Shown: positions 25,061 to 33,417 of the stretch, piece after piece | Position numbering within the stretch: the first letter of the stretch is position 1 | How the letters are laid out: each line of letters opens with the position of its first letter | DNA from: Bradyrhizobium retamae | Lineage (GTDB): Bacteria; Pseudomonadota; Alphaproteobacteria; Rhizobiales; Xanthobacteraceae | Reading direction: 5' to 3' | NCBI RefSeq assembly: GCF_001440415.1 | Contig: NZ_LLYA01000013.1 | Location: forward strand, 140,951-204,950 | DNA length: 64,000 bases | The notes under the pieces: generated by a model | What the model was told of the DNA's origin: nothing | Seen by the model: the letters and a program-made list of their open reading frames with translations, nothing else | Databases searched by the model: none | Position numbers and translations under genes: made by a program

Positions 25061-25864
25061 CTATTTCGTCTGCGTCCGGATCGGCCGATCTTTCAGGCCA
25101 TTGTTGTCGTAGGCCTTGCGTAGCGTACCATTGGCGATCGCTTCGTTCAGAAACTTCTCAGCAAACGCCAGAGACCGCGGATGGTTGGGCGGCACCGCGA
25201 CCGCCGTGACCGTCTGCTTGAAGGTTTCGTCCAGCACGCGGGTGCCCGGAATCTGTTTTGCCATGGCGTTGAGCTGGTCGCGCGACAACGCGAATGCGTC
25301 GATCTCGCCATCTTTGAGCAGGCCGAAGATTTCGTCATAGGTCTGGTAGCCCGTGACCTCAGCGTTCTTCAAATGCGCGATTGCGCCGCGCATCGTGGTC
25401 GTGTTGTTGACCGCCGCGACCTTGATCCCGGGTTGATCGAGTTTCGCGAAATTCGTGACCGTCGAGCCAGGCTTGACGATGTAGGTCGCATCCGCAACCT
25501 CATAGATCGGCCCGAACGACATCCTGCCCTCACGCTCCGGATCTTTCGGCAGGAAGGTGATGTCCCAGGTGCCCTTCGACGCCGCATCGACGATCTGCCC
25601 GGAATTGTTGTGCGCGACATATTCGACGGGGACGCCGAGCTGTGCCGCCATCTCACGGCCGAGATCGACCGGCACGCCGGCATAACCGGTTTCGGTCCTG
25701 GTCGACCAGAACGCGCCGCCGGCCGGACTGATCGCAATCGCCACCCGCAACTTGCCGGTCGGTGCGATCTCCTCCTTCAAGGCATCGGCGGCGGCGGGCA
25801 TCGTCATCATCACTGTTAATCCCAGCAAGAAACCGGCCATTCCCGGCGAAGGTTGATTGAACAT
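25061..25864 (-). CDS. Periplasmic amino-acid-type solute-binding protein (SBP_bac_3)
   Basis: 267 aa. Signal peptide (MAGFLLGLTVMMTMPAAADA), then a family-3 binding protein: GKLRVAIAISPAGGAFW, GVPVDLGREMAAQLGVPVEYV, TWDITFLPKDPEREGRMSFGPIY, and ALSRDQLNAMAKQIPG. The second lobe ends KFLNEAIANGTLRKAYD. Polar amino acid ABC systems normally have permease and ATPase genes alongside; none are here, so it is an orphan. AAGGAG lies upstream of this ATG, which decided the start. It follows the OmpA-like gene with a 55-bp gap and may be last in its operon. Confidence 0.82.
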   Translation of the reverse strand: MFNQPSPGMAGFLLGLTVMMTMPAAADALKEEIAPTGKLRVAIAISPAGGAFWSTRTETGYAGVPVDLGREMAAQLGVPVEYVAHNNSGQIVDAASKGTWDITFLPKDPEREGRMSFGPIYEVADATYIVKPGSTVTNFAKLDQPGIKVAAVNNTTTMRGAIAHLKNAEVTGYQTYDEIFGLLKDGEIDAFALSRDQLNAMAKQIPGTRVLDETFKQTVTAVAVPPNHPRSLAFAEKFLNEAIANGTLRKAYDNNGLKDRPIRTQTK

Positions 25865-25919
25865 CGGGTGCTCCTTCCCCAGCCGGCGGCTGGCGGCGCC
25901 CTCCCCCTTGCACGGATGA

Positions 25920-26582
25920 TCAGCGCTTCTTCTTCGCTGCGGCGCCTTTTGGTGCCGCCGCAGCCGGCGTTGCCGGCTCGGCCGTTTCAAACTTGCCGAT
26001 CACCATGATCTGGACGCGCGCATTGGCAGGCGAAGCCGGGCGATTGACATCCTGCAACTGTTCTTCGCCAAGACCAAGCGCCTGAAGCCGCTTCGGCGAT
26101 ACCTTGAAGGTGTTCACCAGCACATCCCGGACCGATTCCGCACGCCGCTGGCTCAGGATCAGATTGTGGTCGCGCCGGCCGGCGGATTCGACGTGATCAA
26201 CGATCAGATAGCGGTAGGGCCGCAATTTCGGATCGGTCAATGCATCGGCGATGCTGCCGATGGTCTGATAGGAGGCCGGCCGGATCAGGGAGGAGTCCTG
26301 ATCGAACACGATGTCGAAACGGATTTGCGGCAGTTTCGTCAGTTGGGGGGCGATCGGCGGCCGCTTCTGCGGCTGGGCATCCGCCCTTGCCTTGATGCGA
26401 TCGGCAGCCTGCTGGCGCAAGGCAGCCAGATCGATATCCGACTCGGCCTCAACGGCAAGTTTCTCAATGATATCCGCGCTCGATATGGCGGTTTGCGCCC
26501 GGCTCGCTGCCATCGGCAAGGCAAACAGCGCCACGGCGGAAAGCACGATACCGATGCCGCACAGCCTTTCTCCCCCAAGCAT
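25920..26582 (-). CDS. OmpA-family periplasmic protein
   Basis: 220 aa. Signal peptide (GIGIVLSAVALFALPMAASRA), a helical linker (about 32-75), an OmpA-like peptidoglycan-binding domain (about 80-195) and an Ala/Lys-rich tail. The domain keeps LSQRRAESVRDVL and the ALGLGEEQL segment, but the usual GHTD motif is replaced by DHVE, so binding to diaminopimelate may be altered. Its ATG overlaps the stop of the Cys-rich gene (TGATG), indicating translational coupling. Probably anchors a partner to the cell wall. Confidence 0.78.
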   Translation of the reverse strand: MLGGERLCGIGIVLSAVALFALPMAASRAQTAISSADIIEKLAVEAESDIDLAALRQQAADRIKARADAQPQKRPPIAPQLTKLPQIRFDIVFDQDSSLIRPASYQTIGSIADALTDPKLRPYRYLIVDHVESAGRRDHNLILSQRRAESVRDVLVNTFKVSPKRLQALGLGEEQLQDVNRPASPANARVQIMVIGKFETAEPATPAAAAPKGAAAKKKR

Positions 26583-26998
26583 CAGTGATACCCCGCGGCG
26601 CTGATCGCCTTGTTGCAGTTCGGGGTCGCCTTCTTGGTGGATTCCAACAGACATTGCAGTCCCTTGACAGGATCGTGCCGAACCTCACGGCAGAAGCGGT
26701 TCAGTTCCCAATTGCACAATCTCACAAGGGAGGTGCGCGCGGTAATGCGCTGCTGGATGGCGCCGAGGGCCTGGGGATAATCGGTCCTGCACTTCGCCGA
26801 CACCACGTCCTGGTTGCGGCCCAGGCACTCCTTCAGGCGCGTCGCGTCGAGATTGACGCCGCGGCAATTGTCATCGATGTCCTTGCCGCAGCTCGCGGCC
26901 AGCATGGCCGCGGCCTCCTCGAATTTCATGGTCTGCGCCGCCGCCATCGAAGGCACCGATATCGCAATGATACAAAGGAAAAGCTGGATTCGGGTCAT
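26582..26998 (-). CDS. Secreted cysteine-rich protein (GLG1-like repeats)
   Basis: 138 aa. Signal peptide (QLFLCIIAISVPSMAAAQ), then a domain with eight cysteines in a repeated C-x(6)-C / C-x(n)-C spacing: ASCGKDIDDNCRGV, RLKECLGRNQDVVSAKC, RLCNWELNRFCREV, GLQCLLES...PNC. The pattern resembles the cysteine-rich repeats of Golgi GLG1-type proteins, also found in alphaproteobacterial secreted proteins. Expected to be oxidised in the periplasm. Coupled to the OmpA-family gene by a 1-base stop/start overlap. Function unknown. Confidence 0.72.
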   Translation of the reverse strand: MTRIQLFLCIIAISVPSMAAAQTMKFEEAAAMLAASCGKDIDDNCRGVNLDATRLKECLGRNQDVVSAKCRTDYPQALGAIQQRITARTSLVRLCNWELNRFCREVRHDPVKGLQCLLESTKKATPNCNKAISAAGYH

Positions 26999-27185
26999 GC
27001 GCGCACCTCACACAAGGAGGGTGGCGATGGTCAAGTGTTCTGTTTGAGTTCACGGCCGCACAGCGGAGCTATTGCGCCGCAACAAATCGTCGCGGGTCGC
27101 GGGCGCCAATACCTCCGTTCGTCATGCCGGCCTCGTGCCCGCCTTCCATGACGGAAAGTGGTGCATGATCAATTGATTAGTGATG

Positions 27186-28367
27186 TCACGGCGCGGTTTG
27201 CGCGGCCGGCACCCTGATTTCCCGCGGCAGGATGATCGCCGCCACGATCACCAAAAGGCACAGCGCGCCGAATGTCTGCAGCATGGTGACGAAGCCGCCC
27301 TTTTCGTAGAGCCACGCCACCAGGCCGACGGAGGCGCCGGCCGCGGTGAAGCCGACGAAGTAGCGCACCGAATAGGCGCGTGAGCGCCATTCCTCGGTGG
27401 TGTACTTGCCGACCATGGCGTCGTTGACGGTGACCTGGCCGAACGCACCCATCACGATGCCGATGGAAGCGATGATCAGCGGCAGATTCGACAGCGTCGC
27501 CGCAAAATACATGAACGGCGCCAGCAGAAACGACAGCGGCAGCATCACGGTCTTCAGCGAATAATGGTCGATCAGCTTACCGATGGTGTATTGCGTCATC
27601 GCGCCGAACACATAGACGCCGGCCGCGATCACCCCGAGCAGGGCCGGACTGTTGGTCAGGCCGGCCAGCCGCTCGGCGAACAGTTTCGGCATCGCCACGG
27701 TGATGGCGTTGAAGGTCGTGGATATCGCGATCACCACGATCAGAAGCGCCAAGAATACCCGCCACATGTCTTCTTTCGCAACCCGTGCCTGCGCGGCGGC
27801 CTGCCTGGTGCCGGTTCGGTCCTCGTGCACCACCATCAGCGCAAAGGCCACGCCGATCAGGATCGTGACGATTCCCGGCGCGATGAAGGCCCAGCGCCAG
27901 CCGAGATATTGCCCGATCACGCCAGTGACCAGCGCCGAGGACGCCACGCCGAGATTGCCCCAGACGCCGTTCAGGCCCATCTCGCGGCCGAGTTTGTCGG
28001 CATAGGACACGATCATCGCGGTGCCGACCGGATGATAGATCGAGGCGAACAGGCCGATCGCCAGCAGCGCCGCTCCGAGTTGCAGCGGCGTTTGCACGAA
28101 GCCGACGGCGATCATCGACGCGCCGATGCCTGAGAAGAAGATCACCATCATGTGGCGCCGGCTCCAGCGGTCGCCGAGCCAGCCGGTGACAAGCGAGCCC
28201 GCGCCGAAGGCGACGAAGCCCGGGGTGGCGTAAGGCAACAGCTCCGAATAGGCCATGCCGAGCGCCGGGCCCATGATGATGACGGCGGCGGCAAAGATCA
28301 GCATCGAATAATGGTCGATGAAGTGGGCGGCGTTGACGAAAGTGATCACCCGGCTGGGGCTGTTCAT
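27186..28367 (-). CDS. Major facilitator superfamily transporter
   Basis: 393 aa with twelve hydrophobic spans. The loop between helices 2 and 3 carries GWLGDRWSRRHMMV, the MFS GxxxDRxxRR motif; helix 4 has YHPVGTAMIVSYADK. Length and layout fit small-molecule uptake or efflux permeases of the bacterial drug/fosmidomycin-like group. It is divergent from the AraC-type gene at 28427, 59 bp apart, which probably controls it. Substrate unknown. Confidence 0.85.
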   Translation of the reverse strand: MNSPSRVITFVNAAHFIDHYSMLIFAAAVIIMGPALGMAYSELLPYATPGFVAFGAGSLVTGWLGDRWSRRHMMVIFFSGIGASMIAVGFVQTPLQLGAALLAIGLFASIYHPVGTAMIVSYADKLGREMGLNGVWGNLGVASSALVTGVIGQYLGWRWAFIAPGIVTILIGVAFALMVVHEDRTGTRQAAAQARVAKEDMWRVFLALLIVVIAISTTFNAITVAMPKLFAERLAGLTNSPALLGVIAAGVYVFGAMTQYTIGKLIDHYSLKTVMLPLSFLLAPFMYFAATLSNLPLIIASIGIVMGAFGQVTVNDAMVGKYTTEEWRSRAYSVRYFVGFTAAGASVGLVAWLYEKGGFVTMLQTFGALCLLVIVAAIILPREIRVPAAQTAP

Positions 28368-28426
28368 GGTCGATTCCCGAATCCCGCAATTTTCCGAAAT
28401 AGGTTATACGGGGTTGTCCTGACGGG

Positions 28427-29236
28427 ATGTCGCCAATGAATATCGCCGAAAAGCCAATTGCCGCCATTATCGGGCGCCGCATCTCGACCGGCGACGGCAT
28501 CCACATGATTGCGAACGGCTACCGGAAGGGCGTCCGGCTCGACACCCACGTGCACCGCGAGGCGCAGCTCGTCTATGCTGCGAAGGGCACCATGCAGGTG
28601 ACGACGCCAAAGGGCCGCTGGCTGGTGCCGCCGGACCGTGCGGTGTGGGTGCCCGCGCTATCGGAGCATGCGATCGACGTGCTCGCCGATATCGAGATGC
28701 GTACGCTCTATTTCGAACTTGACTGGCTGCAGCGCGAAGTGCGCAGCCACAGCCTGGATGCGGAATTCGTGGTGCGGGTGTCGCCGCTCCTGCATCAGAC
28801 CATTCTGGCGTTGTTCGACGATCGCGGCGACCGCGAGCGAACCGAGCTTCTGCTGCGACTGGCCATGATGGAGCTCGACCAGGCCGAAGATTCGGCGACC
28901 TTTATCCCGCTGCCGCGCGAGCTGCGCTGCCGGCGCGCCGCCGACATCGTGCTCGCGGACCCAACCGGTGACCATGAGATCGAAACGCTGGCGCGCGAGG
29001 TCGGCACCTCGGTGCGGACGCTGTCGCGGCTGTTCTCGTCGGAGACGCAATTGAACTTCAAGAGCTGGTGCCAGCGCGCCCGGATTGCAGCGGCGATCGA
29101 GAAGCTGTCGACGGATGCCGGCGTCTCCGTCAAGCAGCTTGCCTCGGATTTGGGCTACGCCAGCGTGCCGGCATTTTCCCATGCTTTCCGGCAGGTTACC
29201 GGCAAAACGCCGACGGAATTTGCCGGGAAGGAGTGA
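28427..29236 (+). CDS. AraC-family regulator with cupin domain
   Basis: 269 aa. N-terminal cupin sensor domain (about 25-120; THVHREAQLVYAAKGTMQV and GRWLVPPDRAVWVP) and C-terminal AraC double HTH (about 165-265; LAREVGTSVRTLSRLF and VKQLASDLGYASVPAFSHAF). Members next to divergent MFS genes typically control that exporter. Two in-frame ATGs at 28427 and 28436; the first was kept. Its gene ends before a dispersed repeat. Confidence 0.85.
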   Translation: MSPMNIAEKPIAAIIGRRISTGDGIHMIANGYRKGVRLDTHVHREAQLVYAAKGTMQVTTPKGRWLVPPDRAVWVPALSEHAIDVLADIEMRTLYFELDWLQREVRSHSLDAEFVVRVSPLLHQTILALFDDRGDRERTELLLRLAMMELDQAEDSATFIPLPRELRCRRAADIVLADPTGDHEIETLAREVGTSVRTLSRLFSSETQLNFKSWCQRARIAAAIEKLSTDAGVSVKQLASDLGYASVPAFSHAFRQVTGKTPTEFAGKE

Positions 29237-29271
29237 GGCGGTGACATTGTATTGTCGTCATTGTCAGCGAA

Positions 29272-29338
29272 GCGGGTAATCCAGTATTCCAGAGGCGGCG
29301 ATGATCAATCGATAGGCCGCAGCGTACTGGATACCCGC
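29272..29338. repeat. Inverted repeat GCGGGTA(A)TCCAGTA / TACTGGATACCCGC
   Basis: Arms at 29272-29286 and 29325-29338 match except for one extra A. They are flanked by ATTGTCAGCGAAGC on the left and GGCGGGTATGACGAG at about 29377-29392 on the right, so the whole element is about 130 bp. The right flank repeats part of the arm (GCGGGTAT). A member of the family of dispersed Bradyrhizobium-type repeats by appearance. Confidence 0.6.
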
Positions 29339-29472
29339 AGGAGCCTGTCATCGGGCTCGCCGAAGGCGAGACGCGGTGGCGGGTATGACGAGCTGGACTT
29401 CTTGATTGTGATCGGCACCGACCTAAATCCCATGTAAGATTCCGCAACCCCCCGCTGGATTCGACCCGCCAC

Positions 29473-30825
29473 ATGGCCAATGCCTTTTTTTCCGATCTTC
29501 TCGCGACGATATCAGAACGCGGCCGCACACTGCTGCGGCGGGCCGGACCGTCCGACGACGGCCAGGACGCTTCGGAGCTGATCGAATTGTGCGAAGCCCT
29601 GCTGTCGGGCCGCGGCGAAGCCTCCGGCACCGCGATGGCGCGCGAGGTGCTCGATCGCTACCACGATCTCGACGCCGCCGGCCGGCTCACCTTCTTCGAA
29701 ACGCTGGCCCGCAACTTCGGCCCCGACCGCGAGAAGCTGTCGCAGGCGATCGAGAGCTGGCGCAGCCAGCCGAACGACAGCGATGCCAGCGACCTTCATT
29801 TTGCTTCCGAGCCGCGGCGGCAGGAACTGATCCGCCGGCTCAACCGTGCGCCCGGCGGTACCAGCGAACTGGTTGCGATGCGCGCCGACCTGCTTTCCCT
29901 GATGAAGGGCAACAAGGATCTGGCCGCGCTCGATCGCGACGTGGTGCATTTGCTGTCTTCTTGGTTCAACAGGGGATTTCTCGTGCTGCGGAGGATAGAC
30001 TGGTCGACGCCAGCCAATATTCTTGAACAGATCATTCGCTATGAAGCCGTGCACGAAATCCGCGACTGGAACGATTTGCGCCGCCGCATCGATCCTGTCG
30101 ACCGGCGTTGCTACGCCTTCTTCCATCCCCAGCTCAACGACGAACCGCTGATCTTCGTCGAAGTCGCGCTGACCGAGACGATACCGACCGCGATCGCGCC
30201 GCTGCTTGCCGCCGAGCGGCAGCCGGTGCCGATCGAACGCGCGCGCACCGCCGTGTTCTATTCGATCTCGAATACGCAGAAAGGGCTTGGCGGCATTTCC
30301 TTCGGCAGCTTCCTGATCAAACAGGTGGTCGAGGAGTTGCGACGCGAACTGCCGAAGCTCGACACCTTCATCACGCTGTCGCCGGTGCCGGGCTTCATGC
30401 AATGGCTGAAACAGGCCGACGACGTTCCTGTCAGCGACGAGGGGCGGATACTGCTCGAAAGCCTCGACAAGCCGGACTGGTTCGAGAATGCCGAACTAAC
30501 CGCTCAGTTGCGCACCGTGCTGGAGCCGTTGGCCGCGTACTATTTCCTGAAAGCCCGCACGCCGAAGGGCCGGCTGGTCGATTCGGTGGCCCGCTTCCAC
30601 ATCGGCAACGGCGCACGGCTGGAGAAGATCGACTGGCTCGGCGACCTCTCGCCCAAGGGCCTGCGGGAATCTGCAGGCATCATGGTCAATTACCTCTACC
30701 GGCTCGAGGACATCGAGAAGAACCACGAGGCCTACGCCAACCAGGGCGAGATCGCCGCATCAAGTGCGGTGAAGAAACTGTTGAAGACCGAAGGCCGCCG
30801 GTTATTGGACATGCGTCTGTCGTAA
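29473..30825 (+). CDS. Malonyl-CoA decarboxylase
   Basis: 450 aa, full length for the malonyl-CoA decarboxylase family: an N-terminal helical oligomerisation domain (1-160) and a C-terminal acetyltransferase-like catalytic domain. S303 in TLSPVPGF and H376 in ARFHIGNGARL match the Ser/His pair used by the human and bacterial enzymes. The enzyme converts malonyl-CoA to acetyl-CoA and CO2. Rhizobia often encode it as matA in a malonate-utilisation set; no malonyl-CoA synthetase or malonate transporter is seen here, so this is an isolated copy. Upstream is the dispersed repeat. Confidence 0.87.
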   Translation: MANAFFSDLLATISERGRTLLRRAGPSDDGQDASELIELCEALLSGRGEASGTAMAREVLDRYHDLDAAGRLTFFETLARNFGPDREKLSQAIESWRSQPNDSDASDLHFASEPRRQELIRRLNRAPGGTSELVAMRADLLSLMKGNKDLAALDRDVVHLLSSWFNRGFLVLRRIDWSTPANILEQIIRYEAVHEIRDWNDLRRRIDPVDRRCYAFFHPQLNDEPLIFVEVALTETIPTAIAPLLAAERQPVPIERARTAVFYSISNTQKGLGGISFGSFLIKQVVEELRRELPKLDTFITLSPVPGFMQWLKQADDVPVSDEGRILLESLDKPDWFENAELTAQLRTVLEPLAAYYFLKARTPKGRLVDSVARFHIGNGARLEKIDWLGDLSPKGLRESAGIMVNYLYRLEDIEKNHEAYANQGEIAASSAVKKLLKTEGRRLLDMRLS

Positions 30826-30847
30826 GGACGGCGCGGAGCCCTTCGCG

Positions 30848-31279
30848 ATGACGGTCATTTGGAGCGACAGCCGCGACGGCGTCGACTGGCAGGAACTCGA
30901 AGCGCTCTATCGGGCCGCCCCGCTCGGCAACAAGAATGCAGCCGATCTCGAGGTGGTGTTCGGCAACAGCATGTTCTGTTGCTTTGCCTGCGACAACGGC
31001 CGCCTCGTCGGCGCCGGCCGCGTTCTGGCTGACGGACGGGATTGCGCGTATCTTTGCGACGTCGCGGTTTTGCCGAGCCATCAAGGAACAGGTCTCGGAA
31101 AACAGCTTATCGAAAGACTGCTCGCCCAATCGCAAGGACACGCGAAGATCATCCTTTATGCGGTCGCGGGCCGCGAGCCGTTGTATGCGAAGTTTGGCTT
31201 CCTGCGGATGAAGACGGCGATGGCGATCTTCAGGAACAGGCAATCAGCCATCGAGAAGGGGTTGTTGTCCGAAAACTAA
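30848..31279 (+). CDS. GNAT-family N-acetyltransferase
   Basis: 143 aa. Core strand ADGRDCAYLCDVAVLPSHQG followed by QGTGLGKQLIERL, the acetyl-CoA pyrophosphate loop Q/RxxGxG/A. GREPLYAKFGFLRM closes the fold. Begins 22 bp after malonyl-CoA decarboxylase and may be co-transcribed. Its stop codon directly abuts the stop of tarD on the other strand. Substrate unknown. Confidence 0.82.
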   Translation: MTVIWSDSRDGVDWQELEALYRAAPLGNKNAADLEVVFGNSMFCCFACDNGRLVGAGRVLADGRDCAYLCDVAVLPSHQGTGLGKQLIERLLAQSQGHAKIILYAVAGREPLYAKFGFLRMKTAMAIFRNRQSAIEKGLLSEN

Positions 31280-32449
31280 TCAGGCCGCCAGCGCCTTCAT
31301 TTCCTTGTACAGATCGGACTTCCCTTCAAAACCAATGCCCGGCAAATCCGGCATGGTGATGTGGCCGTTCTCGACATGGACGCCATCCGGGAAGCCGCCA
31401 TAAGGCTGGAACAGGTCGGGATAGCTCTCGTTGCCGCCAAGGCCGAGGCCCGCCGCGATGTTGAGCGACATCTGGTGGCCACCGTGGGGAATGCAGCGGC
31501 TGGGCGACCAGCCGTGCGTCTTCAGCACCGCCAGCGTGCGCTGGTATTCGCACAAGCCATAGGACAGCGCGCAATCGAACTGCAGCCAGTCGCGATCGGG
31601 CCGCATGCCCCCATAGCGGATCAGGTTTTTCGCGTCCTGATGGCTGAACAGGTTTTCGCCGGTCGCCATCGGTGCGGGATAGAATTCGGCCAGTGCCGCC
31701 TGCAGCGCGAAATCGAGGGGATCGCCGGCCTCCTCGTACCAGAACAGCGGATATTCCCGCAGCATTTTGGCATAGGCAATCGCAGTTTCCAGATCAAAGC
31801 GGCCGTTGGCGTCGACGGCGAGCTGGGCGTCCTTGCCGATCTCCTTCAGCACGGCCTCGATGCGCTCGCGGTCTTCCACGATCGGAGCGCCGCCGATCTT
31901 CATCTTGACGACGTTGTAGCCGCGGTCGAGATAGCCGCGCATTTCGCCGCGCAGCGCCGACAGATCCTTGCCCGGATAATAGTAACCGCCCGCCGCATAG
32001 ACGAACACGCGCGGATTGGCCTGCCGGCCATGGCGCTCTGCGAGTAAGCGAAACAGTGGCTTTCCCGCGATCTTCGCCACCGCGTCCCACACCGCCATGT
32101 CGATGGTGCCGACCGCGACCGAGCGCTCGCCATGGCCGCCCGGCTTTTCGTTCGACATCATCGCCGCCCAGATCTTGTCAGGGTCGAGATTGTCGCCGGA
32201 CGCATCGAGCAGCGTTTTCGGATCGGCCTCCTTCAGCCGCGGCGCAAAGCGCTCGCGGATCAGACCGCCCTGCCCATACCGGCCATTGGAATTGAAGCCG
32301 TAGCCCACCACGCGCTTGCCGTCGCGCACGGTATCGGTGACGACGGCGACGAGGCTCGTCGTCATCTTGGTGAAATCGATATAGGCGTTGCGGATCGGCG
32401 AGGAGATCGGCTTTGTGATTTCGCAGACGTCGACAATGCGGACGGACAT
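31280..32449 (-). CDS. tarD: D-tartrate dehydratase, enolase superfamily
   Basis: 389 aa. The sequence agrees closely with the B. japonicum D-tartrate dehydratase as I recall it, including the start SVRIVDV...ITKPISSPIRNAY. Active-site residues fall at the same numbers: K182/K184 in VKMKIGG, metal ligands D213 (VDANGRF), E239 (YEE) and E265 (GENLF), and H322 (IPHGGH). K184 and H322 act as acid/base to dehydrate D-tartrate to oxaloacetate. Ends flush against the GNAT gene. No transporter or regulator for tartrate is adjacent. Confidence 0.93.
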   Translation of the reverse strand: MSVRIVDVCEITKPISSPIRNAYIDFTKMTTSLVAVVTDTVRDGKRVVGYGFNSNGRYGQGGLIRERFAPRLKEADPKTLLDASGDNLDPDKIWAAMMSNEKPGGHGERSVAVGTIDMAVWDAVAKIAGKPLFRLLAERHGRQANPRVFVYAAGGYYYPGKDLSALRGEMRGYLDRGYNVVKMKIGGAPIVEDRERIEAVLKEIGKDAQLAVDANGRFDLETAIAYAKMLREYPLFWYEEAGDPLDFALQAALAEFYPAPMATGENLFSHQDAKNLIRYGGMRPDRDWLQFDCALSYGLCEYQRTLAVLKTHGWSPSRCIPHGGHQMSLNIAAGLGLGGNESYPDLFQPYGGFPDGVHVENGHITMPDLPGIGFEGKSDLYKEMKALAA

Positions 32450-32501
32450 GACTGTGGGCCTTCAGAGAAATGTGTATCGAATAGAGGTTAAGTGGCTCCA
32501 C

Positions 32502-32585
32502 CGTCATTGCGAGAAGCGAAGCGACGAAGCAATCCATCTTTCCCCGTGCCGAGGTGTGGATTGCTTCGCTTCGCTCGCAATGACG
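32502..32585. repeat. Dispersed palindromic repeat, copy 2
   Basis: CGTCATTGCGAG...GCAATGACG with inner arms GCGACGAAGCAATCCAT and TGGATTGCTTCGC. It shares a 21-bp identical block (AAGCGACGAAGCAATCCATCT) with copy 1 at 13736-13848. It sits between the start of tarD and the end of the DUF3297-type gene. Confidence 0.8.
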
Positions 32586-32599
32586 AAGGAGAGATCTCC

Positions 32600-32869
32600 T
32601 CAGGACTTCGCCTTGTCGCGGAAATACGGCTCGACCGGGCCGTGCACCTTGATGGTCAGCGGGTTGCCGTAGCGGTCCTTGGCGTTACCAGCGGTGACGC
32701 GCACCCAGCCCTCGCTGATGCAATATTCCTCGACATTGGTTTTCTCGACGCCCTTGAAGCGAATGCCGACGTCGCGCGCGAGGATCTCGGCATTATAGTA
32801 CGGGCTGCTCGGATCGACCGAAAGACGGTCGGGGAATTGGTCGCTCATTGCTTTATTGGTCTCGTTCAC
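32600..32869 (-). CDS. DUF3297-family small protein
   Basis: 89 aa with the family core DRLSVDPSSPYYNAEILARDVGIRFKG and KTNVEEYCISEGWVRV, ending in GNPLTIKVHGPVEPYFR. Function unknown but widely conserved in proteobacteria. I take the GTG at 32869 because it overlaps the glutathione peroxidase stop as GTGA, implying coupling; an ATG at 32848 (MSDQFPD) matches the usual family start and is the alternative. Cytoplasmic. Confidence 0.78.
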   Translation of the reverse strand: MNETNKAMSDQFPDRLSVDPSSPYYNAEILARDVGIRFKGVEKTNVEEYCISEGWVRVTAGNAKDRYGNPLTIKVHGPVEPYFRDKAKS

Positions 32870-33342
32870 AGCAGTGCCTCGATTTCTCTTCTGATTCCCT
32901 CGGGTGTCGCGGTTGGGGCGTAGCGCCCGACCACCCTGCCCGAGCGGTCGACCAGGAATTTGGTGAAATTCCATTTGATCGACGAACCCAGCAGTCCCGG
33001 TTTCGCGTTCTTCAGATGGTCGAACAACGGATGCGCATGTCTGCCGTTGACGTCGATCTTGGCGAACATTGGAAACGTTACGTCATACTTGCCTACGCAG
33101 AATTGCTCGATCTGCTTGGCGTCGCCCGGTTCCTGCCCGCCGAACTGGTTGCAGGGAAACCCGAGCACCGCAAAGCCGCGCGGCGCCAGTTCGCGATGCA
33201 ACTGCTCCAAGCCCTTGTATTGCGGCGTGAACCCGCAGGCGCTGGCGGTATTGACGATCAGGAGCACCTGATCCTCGAACCGCTTCAGCGGAATCTCTTC
33301 GCCGGTAAGCGACTGCGCCGTAAAATCATAAACGCCTGACAT
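32866..33342 (-). CDS. Glutathione peroxidase family (cysteine-type)
   Basis: 158 aa, normal for bacterial GPX. VNTASACGFTPQYKGLEQL contains the peroxidatic Cys36 (selenocysteine position in animals); LGFPCNQFGGQEPG carries the partner Cys and Gln; KWNFTKFLVD the Trp-Asn. It reduces hydroperoxides, in bacteria generally with thioredoxin. Start MSGVYDFTAQSL chosen for its GAGAGGG site; the longer frame runs through a dispersed repeat. Overlaps the downstream small gene by 4 bp. Confidence 0.88.
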   Translation of the reverse strand: MSGVYDFTAQSLTGEEIPLKRFEDQVLLIVNTASACGFTPQYKGLEQLHRELAPRGFAVLGFPCNQFGGQEPGDAKQIEQFCVGKYDVTFPMFAKIDVNGRHAHPLFDHLKNAKPGLLGSSIKWNFTKFLVDRSGRVVGRYAPTATPEGIRREIEALL

Positions 33343-33362
33343 GGCCCTCTCGATTGTTACCG

Positions 33363-33411
33363 GAGCATGATCTTGTCCGAAAAATGGTACCCACTTTTCG
33401 GGATCATGCTC
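33363..33411. repeat. Dispersed hairpin GAGCATGATC...GATCATGCTC
   Basis: Perfect 10-bp outer arms (33363-33372, 33402-33411) with inner CGAAAA/TTTTCG pairing around ATGGTACCCAC. A common type of intergenic repeat in Rhizobiales as I recall. It occupies most of the gap between the amidase stop and the glutathione peroxidase start. Confidence 0.75.
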
Positions 33412-33417
33412 TAGCAT

